Positions 30,487-39,895 of a DNA stretch of 64,000 bases are shown here, piece after piece. Source of the DNA: Methanococcus maripaludis (GTDB lineage Archaea > AGJL01 > Methanococci > Methanococcales > Methanococcaceae). The notes beneath the pieces were generated by a model, which did not search any database, was not told where the DNA came from, and was given only the letters and a program-made list of their open reading frames with translations. The translations under genes were made by a program, and so were the position numbers. The stretch spans positions 187,951 through 251,950 of the forward strand of contig NZ_JACDUL010000001.1 of assembly GCF_013760955.1 (NCBI RefSeq). Reading direction: 5' to 3'. Numbering within the stretch: position 1 is the stretch's first letter; every line of letters begins with the position of its first letter.

Positions 30487-31791
30487 TTAGTTGGTGCTAT
30501 TAAAGTATTCTTCAACTTTTTCTGCGATTGTTTCAAAGACCCAATTTCTCTTTTCTTCGTCTCGTTCAAGAAGCGTGAATCTCATCCCATTGTGTTCCGA
30601 ACAGAATGACGTTAAAGGAACGCCACAAATTCCCGTAGATGCAAGTAAGTAGTATACAAATCTTTTATCTTCGGGAATTCCTTTTGAAATTGATTCGACA
30701 TAGTTTTTAAGTCCACTATCTTGGATTTTCAAAGATTGGTTTTCATTTAAATATTCTTTTTCCAAAACTATGGTGTTGTAAAATGCACCATCTGTTCTGT
30801 TTACATTTAATCCATCAATATTTTTCATTTTATCGTATGCGTAATTTGAAGCTTTTTCGTAGTAGCTTTTCCTTTCTTCGAGGTATGATTTGTATCGTTT
30901 ATCAGACATTATCTTTGGGATTACCTTTTGAGGAAGAGTCGTTGAACATACCTCAATCATTTTGAACTTGCAGATGTTTTCAGTGTATTTCTTGAATAAT
31001 TCATCGCTTTCAGTATTGTAAAACTCTGTCCAACCACACCTTGAACCTGGCCATGGTAAATCCTTAGAAATTCCCTTTAAAGAAATTCCTGGAACGTCGT
31101 CTAAAACTTCCGATAAGTAGTTATGTTTTTTTCCATTGTAAACGAGGTTTGAATATATTTCATCAGCTAAAATGAAAAGATCGTATTCATTTGCAATATC
31201 TACAACTTCACTCAGTACTTTTTTTGAATAAACTGCACCGGTCGGGTTTCCAGGATTTATCAGTAAAATTGATGCTATTGAAGGATTGTATTTTACCTTA
31301 TTTCTCAAATCATCAATATCCGGATTCCATCCGTCATCTTTATCCAATTCATACATTACAGGCCTACAGTTTGAATAAAGCCCTTCTGCAGAAGAATGCG
31401 TGGAGTATGCAGGTGTTGGACCAATTACTCTGCATTCTTTTCTCATCAATCCGTAAATATTCGTGATAGCATCCCCTAGACCGTTAAAAAACACGATTTC
31501 TTCGGGTGTGATCTGTGCTCCATTTCTGCTATTGTTTAAATCGGTTAAAAACTCCCTAGTTTCTAAAAGACCTCTTGTAGGACAGTACCCATAAGAACTA
31601 TCATCCATTGTGGTTTCTGAAACTATTTCTTTTATCCAGAGGGGAAGCTTTTCTCCTTTGGCAATAGGATCACCAATATTTTCCCATACAATTTCTAATC
31701 CCGATTTTTTGGCTTCGTTAGCCACCTTAACAATTTCCCTAATCTCGTAGGACAATTCCCCTACTCCTGAACTGACAATATCGGTTCTCAT
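30487..31791 (-). CDS. Class I/II pyridoxal-phosphate aminotransferase (alanine aminotransferase-like)
   Basis: A 434-aa fold-type I aminotransferase. Signatures: LLINPGNPTGAVYSK, ADEIYSNLVY (Asp210 contacts the cofactor ring), and the Schiff-base Lys243 in GISKDLPWPGSRCGW. Family resemblance is to alanine/aspartate aminotransferases; the donor and acceptor cannot be fixed from sequence. ATG at 31791 is chosen because GGAGGTGG lies seven bases upstream. An upstream palindrome at 31883-31901 may regulate it. Confidence 0.85.
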   Translation of the reverse strand: MRTDIVSSGVGELSYEIREIVKVANEAKKSGLEIVWENIGDPIAKGEKLPLWIKEIVSETTMDDSSYGYCPTRGLLETREFLTDLNNSRNGAQITPEEIVFFNGLGDAITNIYGLMRKECRVIGPTPAYSTHSSAEGLYSNCRPVMYELDKDDGWNPDIDDLRNKVKYNPSIASILLINPGNPTGAVYSKKVLSEVVDIANEYDLFILADEIYSNLVYNGKKHNYLSEVLDDVPGISLKGISKDLPWPGSRCGWTEFYNTESDELFKKYTENICKFKMIEVCSTTLPQKVIPKIMSDKRYKSYLEERKSYYEKASNYAYDKMKNIDGLNVNRTDGAFYNTIVLEKEYLNENQSLKIQDSGLKNYVESISKGIPEDKRFVYYLLASTGICGVPLTSFCSEHNGMRFTLLERDEEKRNWVFETIAEKVEEYFNSTN

Positions 31792-32185
31792 TGCTTCCAC
31801 CTCCATCATGTTTTAAGTTTTAATTTATTTTAAATTTAAAATTTTATTCTTGAAAGCTTTTTAATAGGGTTCTATTATAGTTGTTATCATTTTGTGATAA
31901 CGTCTAAATGTTCCCTTTTTATTTTTTAATATATAAAGGTAACTATTGACTGATTTTTTAATAGAGCCCAATTATTTATAAAGTATATAAATAAAAATAA
32001 AAAAATATTTTGAAAATACCAAACAGAAAACATAATACCTGATTTTAAAAAATTCAAAACTAAAAGTTCAGAAATAAAAACCAAAGTAAAATCAACAACA
32101 TAATATATCAGTTAATTAAGAAATATAAGCAATTATTATCCAAATAGTATTTTATAAATTTTTCCGCAGGTTCTTGGTGAATACG
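31792..32185. other. 394-base AT-rich divergent intergenic region
   Basis: No credible gene. For the minus-strand aminotransferase it holds TATA-like sites near 31930-31940 and 31872-31880, with an exact inverted repeat GTTATCA/TGATAAC at 31883-31901 between them. For smc on the plus strand there are TATA-like sites near 32100 and 32148-32160. The middle (31960-32140) is A-rich without clear structure. Confidence 0.6.
31883..31901. promoter_or_regulatory. Inverted repeat, possible operator of the aminotransferase gene
   Basis: GTTATCA (31883-31889) and TGATAAC (31895-31901) are exact inverted repeats with a five-base spacer, a size fitting a dimeric repressor. It abuts the palindromic TATA-like CTATTATAG at 31872-31880, about 90 bases upstream of the aminotransferase start. 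The regulator is unknown. Confidence 0.4.
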
Positions 32186-35100
32186 ATGGCTTCATTATCA
32201 GAAATCCACATGAAAAACTTCAAATCATTTAAAAATTCAAAACTAAAAATTCCCGATGGCTTCACTGCGATACTGGGGCCGAATGGATCAGGAAAATCGA
32301 ACACTATTGATGGCATCTGTTTTGTTCTTGGGAAAACTTCAGCAAAATCGCTCCGTGCAGGTAAATTCAACCAGCTTATTACTTACCATAATGGAAAAAG
32401 GGAAAGTTTCGCAGAAGTTACACTTTTTTTTGATAATAAAGATAGGAAAATGCCCCTGGATTCGGATAAAGTAGGAATATCGAGGAAAGTTAAAATAAAC
32501 GGAGATAACAACTATTACCTTATATGGGACGAAGAAAAAGAAGTTAAAGAAAATGGGGAAGTAAAAAAGGTAATGGAAGAAAAACGGAAAAAAGTAAAAA
32601 AATCTGAAATTTTAGACGTTATTGGAAAAATATCGCTTAGTGCGGATGGATTTAATATTATTCTTCAAGGCGACCTCATAAAAATTATAGATACTACCCC
32701 AAATGAAAGGAGAAAGATTATCGATGAAATAAGCGGTGTTGCAGAATTCGATGAAAAAGGGGAAAAAGCGGAAAAGGAACTTGATAAAGCAAGGGAATTT
32801 ATTGAAAAAATAGATATCAGGATAAATGAAGTGAAAAACAACCTTGAAAAACTTAGAAAAGAAAAAGAAGATGCAGAAATATACGTTAAATTAATGGAAG
32901 AATTGAAAGCTACAAAGTATATTTTAACTGCTAAAAAAATTGAGTTTTTAAACGGAGTTTTGGAAAAAACCAAAGAAGAAATTGAAGCACTTAAGGAAAT
33001 GAAAGTTTGTTTTTTGAAAGAAATTTCTGAATACGATGCAAAATCAAATGATATTAGAAACAGACTTCAAAATTTGATAAATGAACTGAATGAAAAGGGA
33101 AACGAAGAGATAATGGAACTTCACAAGTCCATTAAAGAAATGGAAGTTACCGTTGATAATGACAAAAAATCCCTAAACGGGGCCCTTGACGACCTGAAAA
33201 ATGTAAATTCGCAGTCCGAAAAAAAAGGACAGGATTTAGTGGAAACCAGGCAAAAAATAGAAACAATACGGACTGAAACACTTCAAAAAGAAGCAGAAAT
33301 TAACGCATTGAAGACCGAAATGGAAAATCTTGAAACTGAAAAGAAGAAATTGAAATCAAAAGTCGAAGAAAGTGAAACTCAAACTGAAATTTTAAAACAG
33401 CAAGAGCGAAAACTATCTGAAAGAATAAATGAAAGTCAGAATGAACTCTACAATTTAAAAAATGAATTTAATGCTCTTGAAAATGAAATCAATAAAAAAT
33501 CATTTAATTTAACAAAAAATCAAGAAATCATTGAAACCCTTCAAAAAGAACTCGATGACATAAAGTCAGAAAGCGAAGATACAAAGGTACTATATAAAGA
33601 ACTTGAAGACGTTGCTGTTGAACTCGAATACTCTAAAAAGAAAGTTATCACACTTTTGGAAAATAAAAAAGAGTATCAAGAAAAATTGGATAAAGGCCAT
33701 GCTGAATACATCAAAGAAAATGCTAAAATCAAGGCAATGAAAGATATGGAAGATTTTAGTCTGGATAGGGCCGTAAAAAGTGTTCTTGAAGCAAAATTGC
33801 CTGGCGTAGTAGATATTGCGGGAAACCTTGGAAAGACAGATGCTGAATACAAAACTGCAATTGAAAATGCAGGTGGAAACAGGCTAAATTACATCGTTGT
33901 AAAAAGAATGGATGACGGTGCAAGAGCTATTCAGTATTTGAAAAAGAATAATCTTGGTAGAACCACATTCTTACCACTCGATAGAATCAATGGGCCAGAA
34001 GCACTTTATCTTGATGATGAAGGAGTAGTTGGAAGAGCGATTGATCTAGTTGAATTTAAACCAGAATACGAAGATCTATTCAGATACGTTTTCGGAAATA
34101 CAATAGTCGTTGAAAATTTAGATTATGCGAAAATCTTATCAAAAAACCACAGAGCAAGGTTTGTAACTCTTGAAGGGGAAGTTATCGAACCATCCGGTGC
34201 AATGATCGGTGGAAATTCAAGAAAAAAATCGGTTATAAAAGTAGATATTGATACTTCAAGGATTGAAAAACTTGCGGAACAGATTTCAGAACTCGATAGT
34301 ACATTATCTGAAACTAAAGATGAAATTGAACGCCTTCAAAATAAAAATGCAACATATTCAACTAGAAAAATGGAACTCGAAAGTAGATTGAAAATTATTA
34401 AAGATATTGAACATAGGAAAGAAGGAATTCTTACAAATAATGGAATAAAAATTAAAGAACTTGAATTAGAGTCCAAAAAGTTGGACGAAGAACTCGACTA
34501 TTTGGAAGGCTCAAAAGAAGAACTTGAAAGAAAAATTGATGAATACACTAAAAAAATTAGTGGATTTACAACCCAGAGAGATAGGATTTCCGAAGAAATA
34601 GCATCTTTTGAAAATTCAGAACATTCCAAAAGAATCAAAGTAATTGATGAAACTATTCTTAATTTTGAAAAGAAAAAGAATGAATTTGAAAATGAAATAA
34701 AAAGAGATGCAGTACTCATTAAAGAGGTTTTAATTCCAAAAATAAGCGAATTGAATAGCAACATCAAGGAATTAAGCGAAAAAAGGGTAATTCTCGAACA
34801 GAACATTCAATTCTATAAAAACAATGTTGAAAAGAACTTCGAAATCTTAAAAAACAAAAAAGAACGCTATGAAGATCTCACCAAAGATTTAAGAGAACTT
34901 ACTGAAAAGAAAGAAGCTTTTGAAAAAGAACTGGAAATGTTAAATGGCGAGAAAAGAAGAGTTTATGGAAGAATTAACCAGAATGAAAGCCAGATCAACA
35001 GCCTTTCGATCGACCTGGCAAAGTATGAAACTAGACTTGAAGAAGAAGATAGAAAATTGTACGTTTGTGAAAATATCGAACATATTTCTGAGGATATTAC

Positions 35101-35755
35101 GTCCAAAATAAAAGAATTTGACGTAGATGCCCTTGAAAGTCACCAGATCGACCTTGAAGGAAATATCAAAAAATTAGAACCAATAAACATGCGTGCAATT
35201 GAAGACTACCAGTATATCGTTGACAGGTACGACGAACTCTTCGAAAAAAGAACAGATTACGAAAATGAAGAGAAAAAATACCTTCATTTAATAGAAGAAG
35301 TCAGTAAAAGGAAAAAAGAAGTATTCATGGATGTTTACGTAAAAGTTGCTGAAAACTACGAAAAGATATATACTGAAATTGGGGGAAGTGGACAGTTGAG
35401 TCTCGAAAATCCGGACGATCCATTTTCAGGCGGTTTATTAATCGATGCATCACCGATGAATAAAAAATTGCAGAGTTTAGATGTCATGAGTGGTGGTGAA
35501 AAGTCACTTACCGCACTTGCCTTTTTGTTTGCAATACAGCACCTGAATCCTGCCCCATTTTATGTGCTTGATGAGGTCGATGCTGCACTCGATACAAAAA
35601 ATGCAGGGTTGATTGGTGAAATGATCAAAAATGCATCAAAAGATTCACAGTTCATTGTAATATCTCACCGTGAACAGATGATAAGTAAATCTGATGTAAT
35701 GTATGGGGTTTGTATGGAAAATGGGCTCAGCAAATTAGTTGGATTAAAAATTTAA
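32186..35755 (+). CDS. smc: Chromosome segregation protein SMC
   Basis: An 1189-aa SMC ATPase that organises the chromosome. Walker A GPNGSGKS (residues 31-38), two long coiled coils around a hinge (about residues 520-660, including TAIENAGGNRLNYIVVKRMD), the ABC signature SGGEK (from residue 1102), and Walker B YVLDEVDAALD (Asp1129). ATG at 32186 follows GGTGA; an in-frame start at 32174 lacks a site. No ScpA or ScpB partner is adjacent. Confidence 0.97.
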   Translation: MASLSEIHMKNFKSFKNSKLKIPDGFTAILGPNGSGKSNTIDGICFVLGKTSAKSLRAGKFNQLITYHNGKRESFAEVTLFFDNKDRKMPLDSDKVGISRKVKINGDNNYYLIWDEEKEVKENGEVKKVMEEKRKKVKKSEILDVIGKISLSADGFNIILQGDLIKIIDTTPNERRKIIDEISGVAEFDEKGEKAEKELDKAREFIEKIDIRINEVKNNLEKLRKEKEDAEIYVKLMEELKATKYILTAKKIEFLNGVLEKTKEEIEALKEMKVCFLKEISEYDAKSNDIRNRLQNLINELNEKGNEEIMELHKSIKEMEVTVDNDKKSLNGALDDLKNVNSQSEKKGQDLVETRQKIETIRTETLQKEAEINALKTEMENLETEKKKLKSKVEESETQTEILKQQERKLSERINESQNELYNLKNEFNALENEINKKSFNLTKNQEIIETLQKELDDIKSESEDTKVLYKELEDVAVELEYSKKKVITLLENKKEYQEKLDKGHAEYIKENAKIKAMKDMEDFSLDRAVKSVLEAKLPGVVDIAGNLGKTDAEYKTAIENAGGNRLNYIVVKRMDDGARAIQYLKKNNLGRTTFLPLDRINGPEALYLDDEGVVGRAIDLVEFKPEYEDLFRYVFGNTIVVENLDYAKILSKNHRARFVTLEGEVIEPSGAMIGGNSRKKSVIKVDIDTSRIEKLAEQISELDSTLSETKDEIERLQNKNATYSTRKMELESRLKIIKDIEHRKEGILTNNGIKIKELELESKKLDEELDYLEGSKEELERKIDEYTKKISGFTTQRDRISEEIASFENSEHSKRIKVIDETILNFEKKKNEFENEIKRDAVLIKEVLIPKISELNSNIKELSEKRVILEQNIQFYKNNVEKNFEILKNKKERYEDLTKDLRELTEKKEAFEKELEMLNGEKRRVYGRINQNESQINSLSIDLAKYETRLEEEDRKLYVCENIEHISEDITSKIKEFDVDALESHQIDLEGNIKKLEPINMRAIEDYQYIVDRYDELFEKRTDYENEEKKYLHLIEEVSKRKKEVFMDVYVKVAENYEKIYTEIGGSGQLSLENPDDPFSGGLLIDASPMNKKLQSLDVMSGGEKSLTALAFLFAIQHLNPAPFYVLDEVDAALDTKNAGLIGEMIKNASKDSQFIVISHREQMISKSDVMYGVCMENGLSKLVGLKI

Positions 35756-35788
35756 TAAATTTAAAATAAAATATTTTCGGTGAATCTC

Positions 35789-37036
35789 ATGAAAAGTATT
35801 TTGGATGAAACTATCAAACTTTCTTCTGAATTAATATCAATAAATTCAGTAAATCCAACTTTTGGTGGAGTTGGAGAAAAAGAAAAGTCGATTTACATAA
35901 AAAACAAGCTAATGGAATACAGTGAAAAGTATTCTGTAAAAAACTGCGAAATATTAGAGTTCAACACTGTTGATTCAAACGGAATTGAAAGACCAAATAT
36001 TGTTTCAAAATACAATTTTGGAAAAACTAATACTTTAACGATAATTTCACACATGGACATCGTTCCAGAAGGTGACCTTGGTCTTTGGAATTCCAATCCG
36101 TTTAAAGCAGAAATAAAAGACGGAGTAATTTACGGAAGGGGTAGTGAAGACAATCATAAAGGAATAGTTTCATCGTTTTTACTTTTAAAAATGATTTTTG
36201 AAGAAAAAATCGATCCAAAATACAATTTAAATTTGATTTTTGTGTCAGATGAGGAAGATGGAAGTAAATATGGTCTATCTTACATTGTAAATAACTTCGA
36301 AAATGAACTTTTCGATTCAAAAGATTTGATACTCGTTCCTGATTTTGGAATGCCTGAAGGCGAATTTATAGAAATTGCTGAAAAAAATATACTTTGGCTA
36401 AAGTTTAAAATTAAAGGAAAACAGTGCCACGGAAGTACGCCTGAAAACGGATTTAATGCAGATATTATGGCATTTGCCTTTGGAAAGGGGCTCTATGATA
36501 CATTATATAATAAATACAGTAATCTTGATTTGATATTCAATCCGCCATTTTCAACATTTGAACCTACAATTTTAAGAAATAACGTTGAAAACACAAATAC
36601 AATTCCAGGATATGTTGAATTAAACTTTGATTGCAGAATTATCCCAGAATATGATCCAAAAGAAGTATTAAACGATATTGAAATGTATATTGAAATTTTT
36701 AAAAATGAAATTGAAAAACATATCGTCCATTATGATATTTCTGAAAAAGAGAATATTTCAATAGAGTATGAAATTTTAAAACTTGAAAAAACCGAAAAAA
36801 CTAAAGAAGATTCAGAAGTAGTAAAAAAATTGGGCTCTGCAATTAAAAATGTGCTGAATAAAGAACCAGTTTTATGCGGAATGGGTGGAGGAACTGTTGC
36901 TGCATTTTTAAGAGAAAAAGAATACAATGTAGCTGTTTGGGGGCTTGGAGATGAGACTGCCCACCAACCAAACGAACATATTAAAATAGAACATTTAATA
37001 AAAATGGCTGAAATTTATCTCGATATATTAAAATAA
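35789..37036 (+). CDS. M20 family metallopeptidase (DapE/ArgE-like)
   Basis: A 415-aa zinc hydrolase of the M20 family. Metal and catalytic residues: His88 and Asp90 in SHMDIVPEGD, the Asp in GRGSEDNHKG, the Glu pair in VSDEEDGS, and a C-terminal His in DETAHQPNEHI. The dimerisation lid domain lies between about residues 190 and 300. Whether it is a succinyl-diaminopimelate desuccinylase, a deacetylase or a dipeptidase cannot be told; methanococci mainly use the aminotransferase lysine route. First gene of an operon with mfnE. Confidence 0.85.
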   Translation: MKSILDETIKLSSELISINSVNPTFGGVGEKEKSIYIKNKLMEYSEKYSVKNCEILEFNTVDSNGIERPNIVSKYNFGKTNTLTIISHMDIVPEGDLGLWNSNPFKAEIKDGVIYGRGSEDNHKGIVSSFLLLKMIFEEKIDPKYNLNLIFVSDEEDGSKYGLSYIVNNFENELFDSKDLILVPDFGMPEGEFIEIAEKNILWLKFKIKGKQCHGSTPENGFNADIMAFAFGKGLYDTLYNKYSNLDLIFNPPFSTFEPTILRNNVENTNTIPGYVELNFDCRIIPEYDPKEVLNDIEMYIEIFKNEIEKHIVHYDISEKENISIEYEILKLEKTEKTKEDSEVVKKLGSAIKNVLNKEPVLCGMGGGTVAAFLREKEYNVAVWGLGDETAHQPNEHIKIEHLIKMAEIYLDILK

Positions 37037-37045
37037 GTGGTAATT

Positions 37046-37675
37046 GTGTACGTTGTAAAAATTGGCGGAAGTTTAACATATAACGCGGAAAAACTTCTTG
37101 AAAGCCTTAAACAGTCTTGCGAAAAAATTGTAATTATCCCTGGTGGCGGAAGTTTCGCAAATTCTATTCGAAATCTTCATGAAAATGAAAAAATTAACGA
37201 AATTTCTGCACACAAACTCGCAACAATGTGCACAGATATAACAGGAACCTATTTTTCCGAAATTTCGGGGATAAAAACAGCAGATAATCTTTTTGATGCA
37301 AAAAAAATCCTCCAAAATGAAAGTATAGTTATAATACTTCCATCAAAAATTATACTTAGTACTGATGAACTGCCCTGTTCTTGGGAAGTTACTTCTGATT
37401 CTTTTGCCGGATATATTGCAAAATTATTAAAATCTAAAACACTAATTATAGCCACCGACGTCGACGGAATTTATGATAAATATCCTGAGGGAAAACTATT
37501 AAATACAATAAATACAAAAACGATTAAAGGTTTTACGTCTGTGGATAAACACCTACCAAAACTTATATCCGAATACGGCATTAAGTGCTTTGTTGTTAAC
37601 GGAAATCATCCTGAGAGAATAAATAACATTTTTAAAGGCGTATCTGATACGTATACGAAAATAACCTTGAAATAA
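37046..37675 (+). CDS. mfnE: [5-(aminomethyl)furan-3-yl]methyl phosphate kinase, methanofuran biosynthesis
   Basis: A 209-aa amino-acid-kinase-fold enzyme. Motifs are KIGGSL at the N-terminus, [11 protein letters not shown], and the nucleotide-binding [14 protein letters not shown]. Size, composition and context next to EF-1beta match the archaeal MfnE group, which phosphorylates the furan precursor of methanofuran. Two in-frame GTG codons (37037 and 37046) compete; 37046 is preferred because only it has GTGGT upstream. Confidence 0.8.
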   Translation: MYVVKIGGSLTYNAEKLLESLKQSCEKIVIIPGGGSFANSIRNLHENEKINEISAHKLATMCTDITGTYFSEISGIKTADNLFDAKKILQNESIVIILPSKIILSTDELPCSWEVTSDSFAGYIAKLLKSKTLIIATDVDGIYDKYPEGKLLNTINTKTIKGFTSVDKHLPKLISEYGIKCFVVNGNHPERINNIFKGVSDTYTKITLK

Positions 37676-37692
37676 AACACTATGGTGAGAAC

Positions 37693-37857
37693 ATGAAACA
37701 AAAATGTACTTCCTGCAATGCAGAAATTGCACCTAGAGAAAATGCTACAAAATTCTTGTGCCCTAACTGTGGAAAAGCAGAACTTGTAAGATGCGAAAAA
37801 TGCAGAAAATTGAGCAACACGTACAACTGCCCAGTATGTGGATACGAAGGTCCTTAA
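37693..37857 (+). CDS. Zinc-ribbon protein, 54 aa (DUF1610-like)
   Basis: A short gene with four CxxC knuckles in 54 residues: CTSC, CPNC, CEKC and CPVC, ending in GYEGP. This four-knuckle pattern, enough for two zinc ions, matches a conserved small archaeal zinc-finger family found next to EF-1beta. ATGGTGAGA gives a ribosome site before the ATG. It is placed 17 bases after mfnE and 31 before EF-1beta, so it is very likely co-transcribed. Function unknown, with a translation link by context. Confidence 0.88.
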   Translation: MKQKCTSCNAEIAPRENATKFLCPNCGKAELVRCEKCRKLSNTYNCPVCGYEGP

Positions 37858-37888
37858 ATTAATCTAAAACTAAAAATTAGGTGAAAAT

Positions 37889-38158
37889 ATGGCTACAGTT
37901 ATCGCAAAAGTAAAAGTAATGCCTACAAGCCCAGAAGTAGACAAAGAATCCTTGAAAGCAACATTGAAAGAACTCGTTGAAAACAACGATGCAAAATGTA
38001 GAGGAGTTTCCGACGAACCACTTGCATTTGGACTTTACACAGTATTTGTAATGGTTGAAATGGAAGAAAAAGAAGGCGGAATGGACCCTATCGAAGAAGC
38101 TATGAACGCTTTAGAAAATGTAGAAAGCGCTGAAGTAGTTGAACTTTCACTCGTTTAA
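37889..38158 (+). CDS. ef1b: Elongation factor 1-beta (aEF1B)
   Basis: An 89-aa nucleotide-exchange factor that recharges EF-1alpha with GTP. It is the short archaeal form made of the catalytic C-terminal domain only (VIAKVKVMPTSPEVDKES; SDEPLAFGLYTVFVMVEM). AGGTGA precedes the ATG. The EF-1alpha partner is at 5.6-6.9 kb in this window. Confidence 0.95.
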   Translation: MATVIAKVKVMPTSPEVDKESLKATLKELVENNDAKCRGVSDEPLAFGLYTVFVMVEMEEKEGGMDPIEEAMNALENVESAEVVELSLV

Positions 38159-38197
38159 TTTCACCATTACTAATTTTTTAATTAACGAAAAATAGCC

Positions 38198-38234
38198 CGA
38201 ACTTAAAACAACACTCATTTTAAGCTTTAATTCG
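38198..38234 (+). promoter_or_regulatory. Inverted repeat in the leader of the L22 operon
   Basis: CGAACTTAAAA (38198-38208) pairs with TTTTAAG (38218-38224) and, after a six-base bulge, TTCG (38231-38234); the loop is nine bases. It lies after ef1b and 16 bases before the 69-aa gene. It could be a terminator for ef1b or a control hairpin for the ribosomal operon. Confidence 0.4.
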
Positions 38235-38249
38235 AGATATGGGATTGTT

Positions 38250-38459
38250 ATGATAAACTATATAAATAAGTTTAAGCAAATAAAAAAGGCTATTGACTAT
38301 ATGGATGATAGGGGATACTCTATCAATGTTACACATGAAAATAATCCTGTTATAGAGATTGGAAATAAAAAAACCAATTCAATAATAAAAAACACGATTG
38401 GAAACGTGAAAGTACACTACATCAATACAGCTAAACTCCTGTTAAAGATGAGAGACTAA
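38250..38459 (+). CDS. Small protein of unknown function (69 aa) at head of the ribosomal operon
   Basis: A hydrophilic, basic 69-aa reading frame with a helical N-terminus (INKFKQIKKAIDYMDDRG) and a strand-rich middle (YSINVTHENNPVIEIGN). The ribosome site is weak (GGGAT eight bases before the ATG). The stop lies 19 bases before the L22 start, so it would be co-transcribed with the ribosomal proteins. I do not recognise the family. The composition looks protein-like, but it could still be a spurious frame. Confidence 0.5.
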   Translation: MINYINKFKQIKKAIDYMDDRGYSINVTHENNPVIEIGNKKTNSIIKNTIGNVKVHYINTAKLLLKMRD

Positions 38460-38478
38460 CCCGATTGAGGTGAAGACG

Positions 38479-38940
38479 ATGGCTAAACTAAAATACAAAG
38501 TTGAAGCTGACCCAAAAAACACTGCGAGAGCTATGGGCAGAACTTTAAGAATATCAAGAAAACATGCTATTGAACTTTGCAGAGAATTATCTGGAATGAA
38601 ATTAGATGCTGCTGTTGCATACTTAAACAGAGTAATCGCATTAGAAACACCAGTTCCATTCAAAGTTCACAACAAAGACTTACCACACAGAAAAGGAAAA
38701 ATTGGAACACACTCAGGTAGATTCCCACAGAAAGCTTCGCTAGAAATCTTACAAGTTTTAGACAACGCTAAGAAAAACGCTGAGCAAAAAGGATTAAACA
38801 CAGAAAAATTAAGAATCAAACACATATCATCAAACAGAGGCTTCACAATTAAAAGATATATGCCAAGAGCATTTGGTAGAGCAAGCCCTAAAAACCAAGA
38901 AACAATACACATCCAAGTAATCCTTGAAGAATTCTACTAA
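38479..38940 (+). CDS. rpl22: Large ribosomal subunit protein L22 (uL22)
   Basis: A 153-aa exit-tunnel protein. Segments [19 protein letters not shown] and the C-terminal hairpin [20 protein letters not shown] are typical. GAGGTGA overlaps an in-frame GTG at 38470, so the ATG at 38479 is the start. It is the first ribosomal gene of the cluster; L3, L4, L23, L2 and S19, usually upstream in other archaea, are not here. Confidence 0.96.
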   Translation: MAKLKYKVEADPKNTARAMGRTLRISRKHAIELCRELSGMKLDAAVAYLNRVIALETPVPFKVHNKDLPHRKGKIGTHSGRFPQKASLEILQVLDNAKKNAEQKGLNTEKLRIKHISSNRGFTIKRYMPRAFGRASPKNQETIHIQVILEEFY

Positions 38941-38950
38941 TGGTGAAACA

Positions 38951-39586
38951 ATGATTGAAAGAACATTTGTTGGAGAAAATGTTTCCGAAACATTAATCGA
39001 CGAATACTTTAAAACTAAATTAGTTAGAGCAGGATACAGCCACATCGACCTTAAAAAAACACCGATTGGGACTAGAATAACTGTATTCGCTGAAAAACCA
39101 GGTTTCGTTATCGGAAGAAAAGGAAAAATGGTTAAAGAATTAACAGAAACTCTTTCAACGGAATACGCTGTTAACAACCCTCAAATTGAAGTTAAACAGG
39201 TTGAAAGCCCAGATTTAGATCCTGCAATCGTAGGTCACAAAATCGCATCTTCATTAGAAAGAGGAATGCACTTTAGAAAAACAGCTCACTCAGCAATAAG
39301 AAGAGTTATGGGCTCCGGTGCAAAAGGTGTTTCTATTATCGTTTCTGGAAAATTATCCGGAGAAAGATCAAGAACTGAAAAATTCATGGATGGATACATG
39401 AAACACTGTGGTGAACCTGCTGAAGCACTCGTAAACAAATCACACCAGTTAGCAAAATTAAAACTCGGTGTTGTAGGAGTTACTGTAAAAATCATGAAAC
39501 CTGATGTATCATTACCTGATGAAATCACAATTTTATCCGGCGAAATCAAAGAAGTTACTGAATATAGTGAAGCATCCCAAGAATAA
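38951..39586 (+). CDS. rps3: Small ribosomal subunit protein S3 (uS3)
   Basis: A 211-aa KH-domain protein at the mRNA entry site. The KH loop reads [12 protein letters not shown] and the C-terminal domain has [22 protein letters not shown] at 38951 follows GGTGA; an overlapping frame back to 38924 would run into L22. Ten bases separate it from L22. Confidence 0.96.
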   Translation: MIERTFVGENVSETLIDEYFKTKLVRAGYSHIDLKKTPIGTRITVFAEKPGFVIGRKGKMVKELTETLSTEYAVNNPQIEVKQVESPDLDPAIVGHKIASSLERGMHFRKTAHSAIRRVMGSGAKGVSIIVSGKLSGERSRTEKFMDGYMKHCGEPAEALVNKSHQLAKLKLGVVGVTVKIMKPDVSLPDEITILSGEIKEVTEYSEASQE

Positions 39587-39596
39587 GGTGATTTGA

Positions 39597-39812
39597 ATGG
39601 CGATCTTAAAAGCTAGCGAGATAAGGGAACTTTCAGCTGAAGAAATGAAAGGAAAAATCGCAGAATTAAAAAGAGAATTAATGAAAGAAGGTGTAAACAA
39701 GTCAACAGGCGGTGCACCTTCAAACCCAGGTAAGATCAGCGAAATCAAAAGAACAATCGCAAGAATCTTAACAATCATGAATGAAAAAGAAGCTCAAGCA
39801 AAAAATGCTTAA
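39597..39812 (+). CDS. rpl29: Large ribosomal subunit protein L29 (uL29)
   Basis: A 71-aa helical protein near the tunnel exit. The sequence [19 protein letters not shown] is the standard N-terminal hairpin. Its stop codon sits inside a perfect 12-bp palindrome, ATGCTTAAGCAT (39805-39816). Confidence 0.94.
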
Positions 39813-39818
39813 GCATAA

Positions 39819-39858
39819 TTTTAAATACCATCAATCAGTAAGTATATCCCGTATACTT
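39819..39858 (+). promoter_or_regulatory. TATA-like element and palindrome before the aIF1 gene
   Basis: TTTTAAATA (39819-39827) is followed by the exact inverted repeat AAGTATA-TCCCG-TATACTT (39840-39858). The predicted transcription start, about 25 bases past the TATA element, falls inside the repeat. This would let a bound regulator or a 5' hairpin control an internal transcript. Inference from motif only. Confidence 0.4.
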
Positions 39859-39895
39859 ATAACAAAATTAGTCTATCAAGATGAGAGGTGCATTG

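Noticed and set aside
31810..31990. NrpR nitrogen operator GGAA-N6-TTCC before the aminotransferase
   Set aside because: No such site is present; the only palindrome is GTTATCA-N5-TGATAAC.
32048..32248. 18-base direct repeat AAAAATTCAAAACTAAAA in the smc leader and inside smc
   Set aside because: The repeat is A-rich and low in complexity; chance is an adequate explanation.
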